Source: Trichomonas vaginalis G3
Taxonomy: Eukaryota; Parabasalia; Trichomonadida; Trichomonadidae
Reading direction: 5' to 3'
DNA length: 64,000 nucleotides
Assembly: GCF_026262505.1 (NCBI RefSeq)
Contig: NC_067205.1
Location: 5,890,001 to 5,954,000 of the forward strand
Shown here: one piece after another, positions 52,034-59,889 of the stretch
How the letters are laid out: each line of letters begins with the position of its first letter
How positions within the stretch are numbered: position 1 is the first letter of the stretch
Made by a program: the position numbers and the translations under genes
The notes under the pieces: generated by a model
Seen by the model: only the letters and a program-made list of their open reading frames with translations
Databases searched by the model: none
Told to the model about the DNA's origin: nothing

Positions 52034-52988
52034 TCGTCATTTTCAACTTCTTTAGCATATTCGTCAGGAGTTGTCTTATATTTGTTAGGAACTGTCTTTG
52101 AAAGTATACCACCTTGAACTTTAACAAGTTTGAAACGAGGTCTGACAATAGTAGTTTTATCTTCTGCTTGCAGTCTGTACATTTTGCCATGTTTGCCTAA
52201 AACTTCATAATATTCTCTTGTATACTTTCTTCTATTTTACGAACACGAATGCGAGTACCTGTCGAGTTCCCATTGTTGTCATAGTCAATAGTATTTTCAT
52301 ATGGGTCGCGTTTAGGTATTTCTATTTTTACTTTGTCACCTTTCTGAAGTTTGAAGCCTGGCATTCTTTCTTGTTTGTCTCTTTTGACTAAACTATTAAA
52401 TATATAGTCTTTCTCTAAGTCAGGGTTGTTTTTCATTTCTTCAGGGGAATGGTTTCCCAAACCTTTTTGTTTACGGCTATTGTAAATATTTAAAACTTGT
52501 CTCATCTTTGCCATGGAGAAGTGTCTATATTTGTCGTCATATGACATTTCATTTGCTTCACCACCTTGTGGTTGGTTTAAGTCTCTTAAGATTTTTATAC
52601 AACTGTCAATGACACCAAGAGCAGAATGGTTTTGGTCGACAATGAAATATTGGTTTACATTTTTTGAACGCAGATAGTTTTTAATATCGTCTGATTTGAA
52701 AGAACTTTCACAGTCAGATGTCAGTTTTGTTGGATGGTATTTGTCAACGAATATTGTCAAAGCAGTTTTCACATCTAAAATATTTTTGGACTGCAATGGT
52801 ATGGCTTCACAGTATCTTGTGTTTTGACCGACAAATATTAGCCAGTATGGTGGTCCATCTTCTCTATACCTCGGAATGTTTTCCAAGATATCCATAAACC
52901 AAGCATTTGGTGTTGAACTAAAGATTTTTATCATGAGTGCTTTCTTTGTCGCTTTAGAAACATAGGGGTCCTTGTTTGAATTCGTCAT
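52030..52988 (-). pseudogene. Retroviral-type integrase (element 3), C-terminal frameshift
   Basis: The 263-codon ORF (52988-52197) holds the core with D33 (AWFMDILENIP), D92 (KLTSDCESSF) and D128 (SALGVIDSCIKILRD), again Asp where Glu is usual and with 35 residues between the last two. The C-terminal domain starts GFKLQKGDKVKIEIPKRD and breaks near 52215; the next frame continues through YYEVLGKHGKMYRL to a stop at 52030-52032, about 319 codons in total. Unlike elements 1 and 2 it has no 240-residue N-terminal extension. Because the catalytic core is intact, a shortened product might keep some function. Confidence 0.85.
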
Positions 52989-53004
52989 TTTTAACCCATA
53001 AGAA

Positions 53005-53406
53005 ATGGGTTTATTTGGCGCATTAGCAGGAGTTGCATCCAGATTTTTACCCGCAGTGGGAACAATAGCTAGAGGTGCATTTGGAATTGGAAGGAAGATT
53101 TTGAGTACATTAGGTATACTTAAAGAGAAAGCACAACCTATTATACAAACTGTACAGAAAGGTTGGGAGGTAGCACGAGATGCAGCAAATCTTATTCCAA
53201 ATCCTGAAACAAGAGGAAAAGTTCAAGGATGGATGGACAATGTAGGAAGACAAGCAGGAAACTACTATAACAAAGCAAATGACTACTATAACCAAGCAGG
53301 GCACTATATGGACCAAGGTGAAAGATTCTTTAACAGAGGATATAACCATGCACAACAATGGGTAAACAACAACCAACCGCAACCACCTCAAACGTGGGGA
53401 ATGTAA
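53005..53406 (+). CDS. Amphipathic/hydrophobic small virion-type protein
   Basis: A 133-residue protein starting MGLFGALAGVASRFLPAVGT: a hydrophobic glycine/alanine-rich N-terminal helix, then a basic helix, repeated YYNKANDYYNQAGHY-type Tyr/Asn segments and a Pro/Gln-rich tail (NNQPQPPQTWGM). The layout matches the other small amphipathic proteins of the Mavericks here. Its start is 16 bp from the divergent integrase start. A membrane-active minor virion protein is the best guess; no database-level evidence is available. Confidence 0.55.
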   Translation: MGLFGALAGVASRFLPAVGTIARGAFGIGRKILSTLGILKEKAQPIIQTVQKGWEVARDAANLIPNPETRGKVQGWMDNVGRQAGNYYNKANDYYNQAGHYMDQGERFFNRGYNHAQQWVNNNQPQPPQTWGM

Positions 53407-53425
53407 ATTTTTTTACTGAGATGAA

Positions 53426-53581
53426 ATGAACAATACAGCTTTAAGACAAATGTGTTCAAGATGGATTTGTCGACTTCCAGCAGTTACACAACCACGTGTT
53501 TGTCAAGTTCTTCCTATACCTCAAGAAGTTTTAGACCGACTTAAAAAACCTAAACAACCAGTTGAAAACAAAACAAACTAA
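53426..53581 (+). CDS. Small basic protein, unknown function
   Basis: A 51-codon ORF (MNNTALRQMCSRWICRLPAV start) with three cysteines and a basic, proline-rich C terminus. The leader TTTTTTACTGAGATGAAATG is shared almost exactly with the next gene (53601), supporting a real transcription unit. It lies between two virion-type genes. No domain is recognised. Confidence 0.5.
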   Translation: MNNTALRQMCSRWICRLPAVTQPRVCQVLPIPQEVLDRLKKPKQPVENKTN

Positions 53582-53600
53582 AATTTTTTACTGAGATGAA

Positions 53601-54185
53601 ATGACCGAAGAAGTTGAAACGGTAGATTTGACACCACAAACAAAAAGTTCAGAACCATTGTCAAAACCCGTCAAAGAACTTACAGATGAAGAGAAAAATT
53701 CAATAATAGAAAGTGCCAGGTCTGGAAATACAAACCCTAACTATAAAGTCACTTTTCATAGAAATGGAACGGCTAGTATCTCAAAAAAGAAACAGACTCT
53801 CACAAATAAAATATTGAAGTCTGAAGGAGCTTTCGAGACAACAGATGGAAAAGTTTACTTCACTGACCAACAGTTCATTATAGAACATCTCATTGACTTA
53901 GAGTCGAAATATTCTAAACTTTACAACAAACACAAAAAGTTGAAAGGAAAACAAAAACAAATGGCATATGATATTTATGAAGATGTTGACGACACAACTG
54001 TTCCAGCAAGTGAGGTAAAGTCAGAGGAACCGAAAAGTGACGAAAAACCAATAGAAGAAGGTGAGCCAAAAACTGAAGATAAACCAAAACCAAAGTTTAG
54101 TCTCCAGACTAAACCAAGTCAACCTTCATTAGCTGGTATGGGTTGGCGTCAAAGACTTATGGCAGCAGGCGGTTACGTAAAGTAA
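53601..54185 (+). CDS. Unknown hydrophilic protein
   Basis: A 194-residue protein (MTEEVETVDLTPQTKSSEPL start). The middle (NPNYKVTFHRNGTASISKKK and a TDGKVYFTDQQFIIEHLIDL helix) may be folded; the C-terminal third is Glu/Pro/Lys-rich and disordered (EEPKSDEKPIEEGEPKTEDK), ending LAGMGWRQRLMAAGGYVK, a possible short amphipathic end. It shares its leader sequence with the preceding small gene. A scaffold or virion-internal role is conceivable. No family recognised. Confidence 0.5.
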   Translation: MTEEVETVDLTPQTKSSEPLSKPVKELTDEEKNSIIESARSGNTNPNYKVTFHRNGTASISKKKQTLTNKILKSEGAFETTDGKVYFTDQQFIIEHLIDLESKYSKLYNKHKKLKGKQKQMAYDIYEDVDDTTVPASEVKSEEPKSDEKPIEEGEPKTEDKPKPKFSLQTKPSQPSLAGMGWRQRLMAAGGYVK

Positions 54186-54232
54186 AGAAAAAACATATAT
54201 TTTTTAAAATATATTTTTTTATTTTATTTGAA

Positions 54233-54817
54233 ATGTACGCCGAGTTTGTTGGAAAAGACCGTTGGGAAACTTGTTTGTTAGATGAGAAATATGAAATTCA
54301 CTGTTGTGAGTCATTTGAAGTCAGAAACAAAAAGACAAAAAGAGTTTTAAGCGAATGTGAGCGAAATGACGGATATACTACTATGGATATGAGTGGAAAA
54401 CACTATTTTAAACATATTGTCATTGCAACTCATTTTATACCGAATCCTAACAATTTACCTTTTGTAGACCATATAAACCATATAAGAAACGACAATAGAC
54501 TTGAAAACTTACGTTGGGTTACTCGTTCTGAAAACAATAAGAACAAAGGCAAATTTAGAGATATTGTATTCGAATTTGTCGACGAACTAGAAGATGAAGC
54601 AATTGAAATTACAGACTATGGTAAGCATACGTTTGAGTTTTACTACTATAGCGAAGAACAGGACTCTTTCTACCTTTATACCGGCGTAAACTATAGGAAA
54701 TTACAAGTATATTTTACTAAGACGGGCTATGCTCATGTAAACGCTAGAGATACAGATGGAAAATGCGTTCGAATACTTCTTAACAAATTCAAGAAGCTAT
54801 ATGGCATACCATTTTAA
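54233..54817 (+). CDS. HNH endonuclease (homing-type)
   Basis: A 194-residue protein from the ATG at 54233; the longer frame from 54143 reads back through the previous gene and an AT-rich leader. The HNH_3-type motif is FVDHINHIRNDNRLENLRWV followed by TRSENNKNKGK, as in phage and intron homing endonucleases, which cut DNA to spread themselves. The N terminus (YAEFVGKDRWETCLLDEKYE) resembles a NUMOD4-like substrate domain, but that is less certain. Next to it is a deletion scar of a second copy (55549-55608). Likely a free-standing selfish gene or a host-competition factor inside the element. Confidence 0.85.
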   Translation: MYAEFVGKDRWETCLLDEKYEIHCCESFEVRNKKTKRVLSECERNDGYTTMDMSGKHYFKHIVIATHFIPNPNNLPFVDHINHIRNDNRLENLRWVTRSENNKNKGKFRDIVFEFVDELEDEAIEITDYGKHTFEFYYYSEEQDSFYLYTGVNYRKLQVYFTKTGYAHVNARDTDGKCVRILLNKFKKLYGIPF

Positions 54818-54843
54818 AACAGTATATTTTTATTTTTATAAAA

Positions 54844-55563
54844 ATGCCCCTGCATAGAATGGATAGAAGGTCTGCTAGAATAAAAGCAGAGTTAGAAAGA
54901 TATGGCTGGAGAGTTTCGAAGAAGTTTAAATATAGGAAGGGAAGACCCATAAAAGTCTATGACAAATTGTCTGGTCTGACCTATGAGATGGACTTAAAAA
55001 CAGCGCGAACCAACTATCCAAACAGATTAGAGAGGTTAGAAGAAGAACGTCTTATGAACTTGCCTTTCAATGTTAGTGAGCCTCAAGTTGAAGGACACGA
55101 CGGCTTTGCCAGATTCTACTGGAAACATAACGAACAATTGCATCCCTTGAGAAGGAAAAAAGGAAAAGGTGAAGACTCACATGCTCCCATGGAAAGAACA
55201 AGATATGCATATGAGAAGTACCGTGAAGTTAGAAGTCAAATTACATCTGGTCGAACCTTTACAGTAAACTTTGACGAAGGAAAGAACAAAGAAGGCTTCA
55301 TGGGTGTACTTGCTGCTATACAAGACGGAAATAAGAAAGGACACAATCTCAGACTAACTATAACAGATTTGGACGGTCATATATACTATGCGCATGGCAA
55401 TGTCACAACAGCCGCAAAACTTCTTGACGCTTTCAAGACTACAAAGAGAGAACAAATGGTTGACTCCGACTCAGACATTTTGAATGCAATTGAAGGAATT
55501 GTAAGCGTGAAGTTCGAATGGTACCAACCTAACCCTCAAGCAGTCAGACAACTTGTTTGTTAG
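54844..55563 (+). CDS. Unknown basic protein
   Basis: A 239-residue protein (MPLHRMDRRSARIKAELERY start). The basic N terminus (YGWRVSKKFKYRKGRPIKVY) may bind nucleic acid; residues 150-190 include VNFDEGKNKEGFMGVLAAIQ and LRLTITDLDGHIYYAHG, a beta-rich segment. The last four codons (QLVC) are read from a scar of the HNH gene, so the natural C terminus has probably been replaced. No known domain is recognised. Confidence 0.5.
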   Translation: MPLHRMDRRSARIKAELERYGWRVSKKFKYRKGRPIKVYDKLSGLTYEMDLKTARTNYPNRLERLEEERLMNLPFNVSEPQVEGHDGFARFYWKHNEQLHPLRRKKGKGEDSHAPMERTRYAYEKYREVRSQITSGRTFTVNFDEGKNKEGFMGVLAAIQDGNKKGHNLRLTITDLDGHIYYAHGNVTTAAKLLDAFKTTKREQMVDSDSDILNAIEGIVSVKFEWYQPNPQAVRQLVC

Positions 55564-55608
55564 ATGAGAAATATGAAATGGCATACCATTTTAAAACAGT
55601 ATATTTTT
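55549..55608 (+). repeat. Deletion scar of a duplicated HNH gene
   Basis: Thirty bases (AACTTGTTTGTTAGATGAGA...) match 54268-54297 inside the HNH gene start, and are joined directly to bases matching 54801-54831 at the HNH gene end (ATGGCATACCATTTTAAAAC...). A second HNH copy has therefore lost about 500 bp internally. Confidence 0.85.
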
Positions 55609-55619
55609 ACATATATTAA

Positions 55620-56480
55620 ATGTTTCAGGTTGAAAAACAAAGAACAAAAGTAGCAGATACAAAACCGTTAGACTATATCTTTACAAACGCTGGTAGGACT
55701 ATATCAGATGAAGAAATTTCATCTGGCTCCTACCGCTTTGACTATCCAATTCGTTGGCTTCAAAGTCCTTCAGATGCAAAGGCAATAGGATTTAGAAGAG
55801 TTTTGTTTTCAAAAAGAACTAACGCGTTTATGTTTGCAGTATATTTTCACGGTCAGTATAGAGGTTCTGACGGTCTACTAGACAAATTTGACGAAATGAG
55901 AATCTTTACGGTTCGTTCAGACGAAAGTCTTGAGAAGACTCTAAATGACTTTCAAACTCAAATAAACAAATACTACTGGGAATTTCAAGAAAAATACGAT
56001 TCTTTACTAAATGGAACATACTATCTGAAACTAGAATATGACAAGATGAACTCCACAGTTTCATTTCAAAGGATTGAAAATAACCCTCCAAGAGATACAC
56101 AGTTTTTATTTTGGCAAGTAGACAAACGTTCTTGGGCACAATTTCTTCGGTTACTAAACCAGAACGAACCATTACCACCTGACGGTCCGTTCTGGTTTAT
56201 ACGCCCACCAACAGATTTGACAGTTTATAGAAACGTGTTTGACCCTCAAAATGTCATGTGTCATGCAAGTTTCAGTTCAAGCAACAATAGTTTTCTTTGT
56301 ATTGGTAAGGACTTTTATGACTTTGCTTCTAAATTCTACGAACCACCTAGTAACAGTTTCTCTGACTTTCAAGTTTGGTTCACAACAAACGGTGTGCAGC
56401 ATATTGTTCCATTGTACTACGACTTTTATCTCGAATTGTCTTTCATATATAACTACGGAGAAGTGCTGAAAAAGTATTGA
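55620..56480 (+). CDS. Minor-virion-type protein (intact paralogue)
   Basis: A 286-residue protein (MFQVEKQRTKVADTKPLDYI start) in an ATTAAATG context. It is paralogous to the broken gene at 49914-50759, sharing DYPIRWLQSPSDAKAIGFRR and a C-terminal HASFSSSNNSFL then FQVWFTTNG block that also resembles the 4835-5224 gene of element 1. Beta-rich, without enzyme motifs or membrane segments. A capsid vertex (penton-like) or fibre-linked component is proposed from this pattern; the fold cannot be shown here. Confidence 0.55.
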   Translation: MFQVEKQRTKVADTKPLDYIFTNAGRTISDEEISSGSYRFDYPIRWLQSPSDAKAIGFRRVLFSKRTNAFMFAVYFHGQYRGSDGLLDKFDEMRIFTVRSDESLEKTLNDFQTQINKYYWEFQEKYDSLLNGTYYLKLEYDKMNSTVSFQRIENNPPRDTQFLFWQVDKRSWAQFLRLLNQNEPLPPDGPFWFIRPPTDLTVYRNVFDPQNVMCHASFSSSNNSFLCIGKDFYDFASKFYEPPSNSFSDFQVWFTTNGVQHIVPLYYDFYLELSFIYNYGEVLKKY

Positions 56481-56492
56481 AAAATATATTTT

Positions 56493-56543
56493 AGGGTAGA
56501 AGGGTATATCTACCCCGTTTTCTACCCTCTTTTCTACCCTCTT
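56493..56543. repeat. Palindromic GGGTAGA/TCTACCC cluster
   Basis: AGGGTAGAAGGGTATATCTA is followed by CCCC and several TCTACCCTCTT words, able to form hairpins just after the stop of the 55620 gene. The CTTGAATTTTCATGAATTTC sequence that follows recurs at 58080, after another hairpin cluster. It may be a terminator or mRNA 3'-end signal. Confidence 0.6.
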
Positions 56544-56659
56544 GAATTTTCATGAATTTCCTTAAGATAGAAAAAAATATATTTTAGTTTTATTTTTTTT
56601 AAGTTTGGTCATCCTTCACTGTATGACAAATATACTATATTTTACTTAAAAATATGCAA

Positions 56660-56734
56660 GCGGCTCATAGCTCAGTGGTATGGGCTACCTCGCTACAGAC
56701 GTCGAAGACCTCGGTTCAAATCCCGATTCGCGCA
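56660..56734 (+). tRNA. tRNA-like sequence, probably degenerate
   Basis: A 75-nt segment with a perfect A box (TAGCTCAGTGGTA), a D stem AGCTC/GGGCT, a perfect B box (GGTTCAAATCC) and a T-run terminator directly after. A CTACAGA anticodon-type loop suggests anticodon ACA. However, only about 3 of 7 acceptor pairs and 3 of 5 anticodon-stem pairs form, so it is either a decayed tRNA or another Pol III RNA. It lies between virion-type and KilA-N genes. Confidence 0.5.
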
Positions 56735-56771
56735 GGTTTTTTCCTTTTATGCAGTGAAATTTCATGTACAT

Positions 56772-56892
56772 AGGTTACTTTGGTGTTAGACCCTAGTGAA
56801 GAAAATAGAACGATATAAGTTTACATTTGTAAGGTTACTTTGGTGTTAGACCCTAGTGAAGAAAATAGAACGATAGGAGTTTACATTTGTAA
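56772..56892. repeat. Two 60-bp direct repeats
   Basis: The block GGTTACTTTGGTGTTAGACC...GTTTACATTTGTAA occurs at 56772-56831 and 56832-56892 with two or three differences. No ORF. It sits immediately before the inverted-ended minisatellite. Confidence 0.9.
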
Positions 56893-56899
56893 AGTTGGA

Positions 56900-57255
56900 C
56901 GATAAAAATCTCTGCTACTAGCAGTACTGCTACTGTCAGTAAAAGTACTGCTACTGTCAGTAAAAGTACTGCTAGTTGCAGTAAAAGTACTGCTACTGTC
57001 AGAAAAAGTACTGCTACTGTCAGTAAAAGTACTGCTACTGTCAGTAAAAGTACTGCTAGTTGCAGTAAAAGTACTGCTAGTTGCAGTAAAAAGGAAAATT
57101 TGAGAGGGTTTTCGACGATAAAGTACTGCTACTGTCAGTAAAAGTACTGCTACTGTCAGTAAAAGTACTGCTACTGTCAGTAAAAGTACTGCTACTGTCA
57201 GTAAAAGTACTGCTACTGTCAGTAGCAGTACTGCTAGTAGCAGAGATTTTTATCG
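56900..57255. repeat. Minisatellite with perfect 36-bp inverted ends
   Basis: Tandem 21-bp units (ACTGCTACTGTCAGTAAAAG type, some with CTAGTTGCAGT) are bounded by an inverted repeat: 56900-56935 begins CGATAAAAATCTCTGCTACT and 57220-57255 is its exact reverse complement. The array is split near 57090 by a short unique stretch (GGAAAATTTGAGAGGG). The whole could fold back on itself. The long Ser/Thr ORF on the minus strand is a by-product of the repeat. Confidence 0.93.
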
Positions 57256-57337
57256 TTGTGGTCCGACGGTTAAGCCACAAACGAATGTCCGACGTCCCAC
57301 CAAAAAATATTTTTTTATTTTTATTGTAAGAACAGAA

Positions 57338-58000
57338 ATGTCAGTCGAAGCAAAAACGTTCACGAACAAATCTAATGGCGAAACATTCACAAAAGGCACT
57401 TACAACGGTATTGAAGTCTTACGTAGAGACAAGGATGGTTATATAAATGTAACAAATATGTGTCAGCAGTTTAGGAAAGACTTTAGAAAGTTGTTGGAAA
57501 ATAAGTCCTGGGAAGAGTATTATACGGCATTTTGTGAAGAATATACCAACCGCCGGAATTCCGACGGTTGCTTTTTATACAAGGTTCATGCAGGAATTCC
57601 TGATGAAATCAAACAGGTTAGAGGAACGTATGTAGACCCAAGACTCGTAAACTATATAGCAATGTGGGCTTCTCCAAAATATTGCATAGCAGTTGGAAAA
57701 ATTCTGGACTCCATAGACAAGAAAGTTCATGAGAAGTTAGATGAAGAAGAACTTGAAGATACAGTAGAGAATGCAAAACCTTTGTTCGAAGAAGAAGTTA
57801 GAAAAATGCATGAAAAACAAATAGAACATGAACGTGAGATATGTTCTGGTTATAGAGACTCTCCATACGAACTAGACCAATGGGAACAAGAAGATTTAAA
57901 GAGAGAATTTAGAGAATATGAACTCGCTAAAGTTTCATTAGAAGCTACAGAAGAGAGGTTAAAAGGTTGGGGTCGTTTTGTACAAAAATATTGTGAGTAA
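57338..58000 (+). CDS. KilA-N domain protein
   Basis: A 220-residue protein (MSVEAKTFTNKSNGETFTKG start). The KilA-N core covers about residues 18-130: EVLRRDKDGYINVTNMCQQF, then GTYVDPRLVNYIAMWASPKY and AVGKILDSID. The domain binds DNA and is common in phages, poxviruses and other large DNA viruses. The C-terminal third is a charged coiled coil ending LKGWGRFVQKYCE; a fragment of this end is found in element 1 at 7876. The leader TTATTTTTATTGTAAGAACA is shared with the next gene. Probably an element regulator or anti-host factor; target unknown. Confidence 0.88.
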   Translation: MSVEAKTFTNKSNGETFTKGTYNGIEVLRRDKDGYINVTNMCQQFRKDFRKLLENKSWEEYYTAFCEEYTNRRNSDGCFLYKVHAGIPDEIKQVRGTYVDPRLVNYIAMWASPKYCIAVGKILDSIDKKVHEKLDEEELEDTVENAKPLFEEEVRKMHEKQIEHEREICSGYRDSPYELDQWEQEDLKREFREYELAKVSLEATEERLKGWGRFVQKYCE

Positions 58001-58017
58001 ATGAACCATTTTTTCGA

Positions 58018-58085
58018 CAAAAATAATGTTTAGGTGAAGAGGTGAGATTTCACCTCTTTTTTCACCTGTTTTTTCACCCTCTTGA
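58018..58085. repeat. GAGGTGA hairpin cluster, left side of the 58163 gene
   Basis: AGAGGTGAGATTTCACCTCT forms a hairpin, followed by further TTTTTTCACCT words. The reverse complement of this block occurs on the other side of the 58163-59077 gene. The following CTTGAATTTTCATGAATTTC is also found at 56540. Confidence 0.8.
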
Positions 58086-58162
58086 ATTTTCATGAATTTC
58101 CTTAAGATAAAAAATATATTTTAGTTTTTTATAAAATATTTTTTTATTTTTATTGTAAGAAC

Positions 58163-59077
58163 ATGTTAGCAACAACTTCACCAAACTCGTTAGTCATGAA
58201 TCCTACGTCAATGTTAGTAGAGATGAAAAGCTTCATTCCTTCTTCATATACTTTCGAAACAGAAATCCAGAAGATAAAGCAAGAACTTCTCCAAGGAGAT
58301 CTAAACTGTAGTGCGAAAGATGAAACAAATGAACAGTATCTTTATGAAATGCAGGATATTATTGACCATCTACCTAAACTACCTGAAATCCAACAACAAA
58401 AACTAACTATTCCTGAATTCGACGAAATTGAAGTGAAACCAACTGACTCGGTAGAAATAAAGAAGTTCATACGAAAGGTAAACTATGAGTTTCTTGGATT
58501 TCATTGCAACCACAAAGTCATGGACAAAGATTGCGATATGGTATATAAGAACATCTCTGACATATATAAATCTGGGGAGTTTAAGACCTACGACAACTTT
58601 GTTTCGTTAGTTGCTGAATGTGTATGGCAGATAAGAGATAAAGATAGAAGAGGTAAGGTATGGAACGAACAAATAAGACCCGCTATGTTTGAGTTAAAGA
58701 AAACCATTGACGCCTTAGTCATACTTGCAGGTAAGGTTTCAATGTACAATGCAAAAATGAACCCGCAATGTTCAAAATGTAAAGCAGCAATGAGGAAATA
58801 TAACTACTCCGTCAAAGAGATAGAAAGAATGAGAAACGACTATGCAGATTTAAAGAAAGAAGCAGAAAAACCAGCAGAAGATAAAATGGACATGTTAGAA
58901 TTTCTGAACAAAAACTATCCAACAGCAGACGATTTCCTTCTATCTGATGTCAAGAAGAAGTATAAAGAAACTTTCGGTATCGTTAAAACATTTGACATAC
59001 TAAAAGAAGAAATAGAAGCTACGAAATTGTTTAGGATTTCAAATATACATCGTACAATTCATGTAAAACGCTTGTGA
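58163..59077 (+). CDS. Unknown protein, possible DNA-associated factor
   Basis: A 304-residue protein (MLATTSPNSLVMNPTSMLVE start). It is mainly helical, with a CxxC pair in NPQCSKCKAAMRKY and a coiled coil (about residues 215-240). The C-terminal 55 residues (FLNKNYPTADDFLLSDVKKK onward) look like a winged-helix-sized domain with a basic end. It shares its leader with the KilA-N gene and is bracketed by inverted hairpin clusters. No family recognised. Confidence 0.55.
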   Translation: MLATTSPNSLVMNPTSMLVEMKSFIPSSYTFETEIQKIKQELLQGDLNCSAKDETNEQYLYEMQDIIDHLPKLPEIQQQKLTIPEFDEIEVKPTDSVEIKKFIRKVNYEFLGFHCNHKVMDKDCDMVYKNISDIYKSGEFKTYDNFVSLVAECVWQIRDKDRRGKVWNEQIRPAMFELKKTIDALVILAGKVSMYNAKMNPQCSKCKAAMRKYNYSVKEIERMRNDYADLKKEAEKPAEDKMDMLEFLNKNYPTADDFLLSDVKKKYKETFGIVKTFDILKEEIEATKLFRISNIHRTIHVKRL

Positions 59078-59310
59078 AAAAAGAGGTGAGAAAAGAGGTG
59101 AGAAAACGGGTGAAATCTCACCTCTTCACCTAAAATATATTTTTTGCTGAAAAATGACCAAATTTCATTATATAACTGTTATGAGTGACGAAGAGAACTT
59201 TGACACTTCGTAAAAAAAATCCCTGAAATCATATCTTTTATACAAAATTCAAGAGGTGAAAAAAGAGGTGAAAAAACAGGTGAAATCTCACCTCTTCACC
59301 TAAAATATAT
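59077..59310. repeat. Two GAGGTGA hairpin clusters, right side of the 58163 gene
   Basis: At 59082-59135 and 59252-59310, runs of AGAGGTGA(G/A)AAA end in GGTGAAATCTCACCTCTTCA followed by CCTAAAATATATTTT. They are the inverted form of the cluster at 58018. The 334 bp between genes holds nothing else but AT-rich DNA. They may act as transcription terminators or as recombination substrates. Confidence 0.8.
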
Positions 59311-59411
59311 TTTTACTGAAAAATGACCAAATTTCATGAATTTTCATAAGATAGAAAAAATAAAGTTAGTTTTTTTTTTTTTATTTTTTTATTTTGTATG
59401 TAAAGACAGAT

Positions 59412-59801
59412 ATGTCAACATCAGAGAACACAACAACTGCTATCGTTCATGAAGCCATAAATGAAGAATATGAGTGGGTTCAGTTTAACAAACAACTCCG
59501 TCTCATTCGTTCGGTCAAAGATGACATGTACCAAATGCAAAGTATTTTGACAGCATGTTTTGCTCCAGATACTAAGAAACCACAAGACTGGTTTGAATTA
59601 AATAGCACTCATGAACTCCTCAGTGAGTTTGAACATGTAGAACTTAAAAAAATGTACCAAGACAGACAAAACTTACCATCACATCTAAAAGGTATATATG
59701 TTCATAAGTTCCTAGTTAGTTCAATAGCAATGTGGGCTTCGCCTCGCTATGCTTGGTATATTTACAGACTTCTTGACGAAGTTGCTGAAAAATACATGTA
59801 A
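59412..59801 (+). CDS. Short KilA-N-type protein
   Basis: A 129-residue protein from the ATG at 59412; the ORF extends to a TTG upstream, but the first ATG is preferred because the next gene starts identically. The N terminus is a variable region; the end (LPSHLKGIYVHKFLVSSIAM then WASPRYAWYIYRLLDEV) is the second half of a KilA-N domain. It lacks the C-terminal domain of its neighbour and may be truncated after the duplication. The leader and first 60 codons are nearly identical to 59890. Possible DNA-binding regulator or competitor of the longer protein. Confidence 0.7.
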   Translation: MSTSENTTTAIVHEAINEEYEWVQFNKQLRLIRSVKDDMYQMQSILTACFAPDTKKPQDWFELNSTHELLSEFEHVELKKMYQDRQNLPSHLKGIYVHKFLVSSIAMWASPRYAWYIYRLLDEVAEKYM

Positions 59802-59889
59802 AGCGTTTATTTTTGGTCTTTTGTGAAAGTAAGAAAATAACGCTAATTTTATTTTTTTTTTATTTTTTATTTTGTATGTAAAGACAGAT

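Noticed and set aside
51894-52190. 98-codon minus-strand ORF after the element 3 integrase
   Set aside because: It overlaps the fibre gene end and is in the wrong frame; the true integrase C terminus continues in a third frame to 52030.
57077-57280. 67-codon minus-strand ORF rich in SSSTFTD repeats
   Set aside because: It is the translation of the 21-bp minisatellite; the unit length is divisible by three so all frames stay open. There is no start context and no unique protein sequence.
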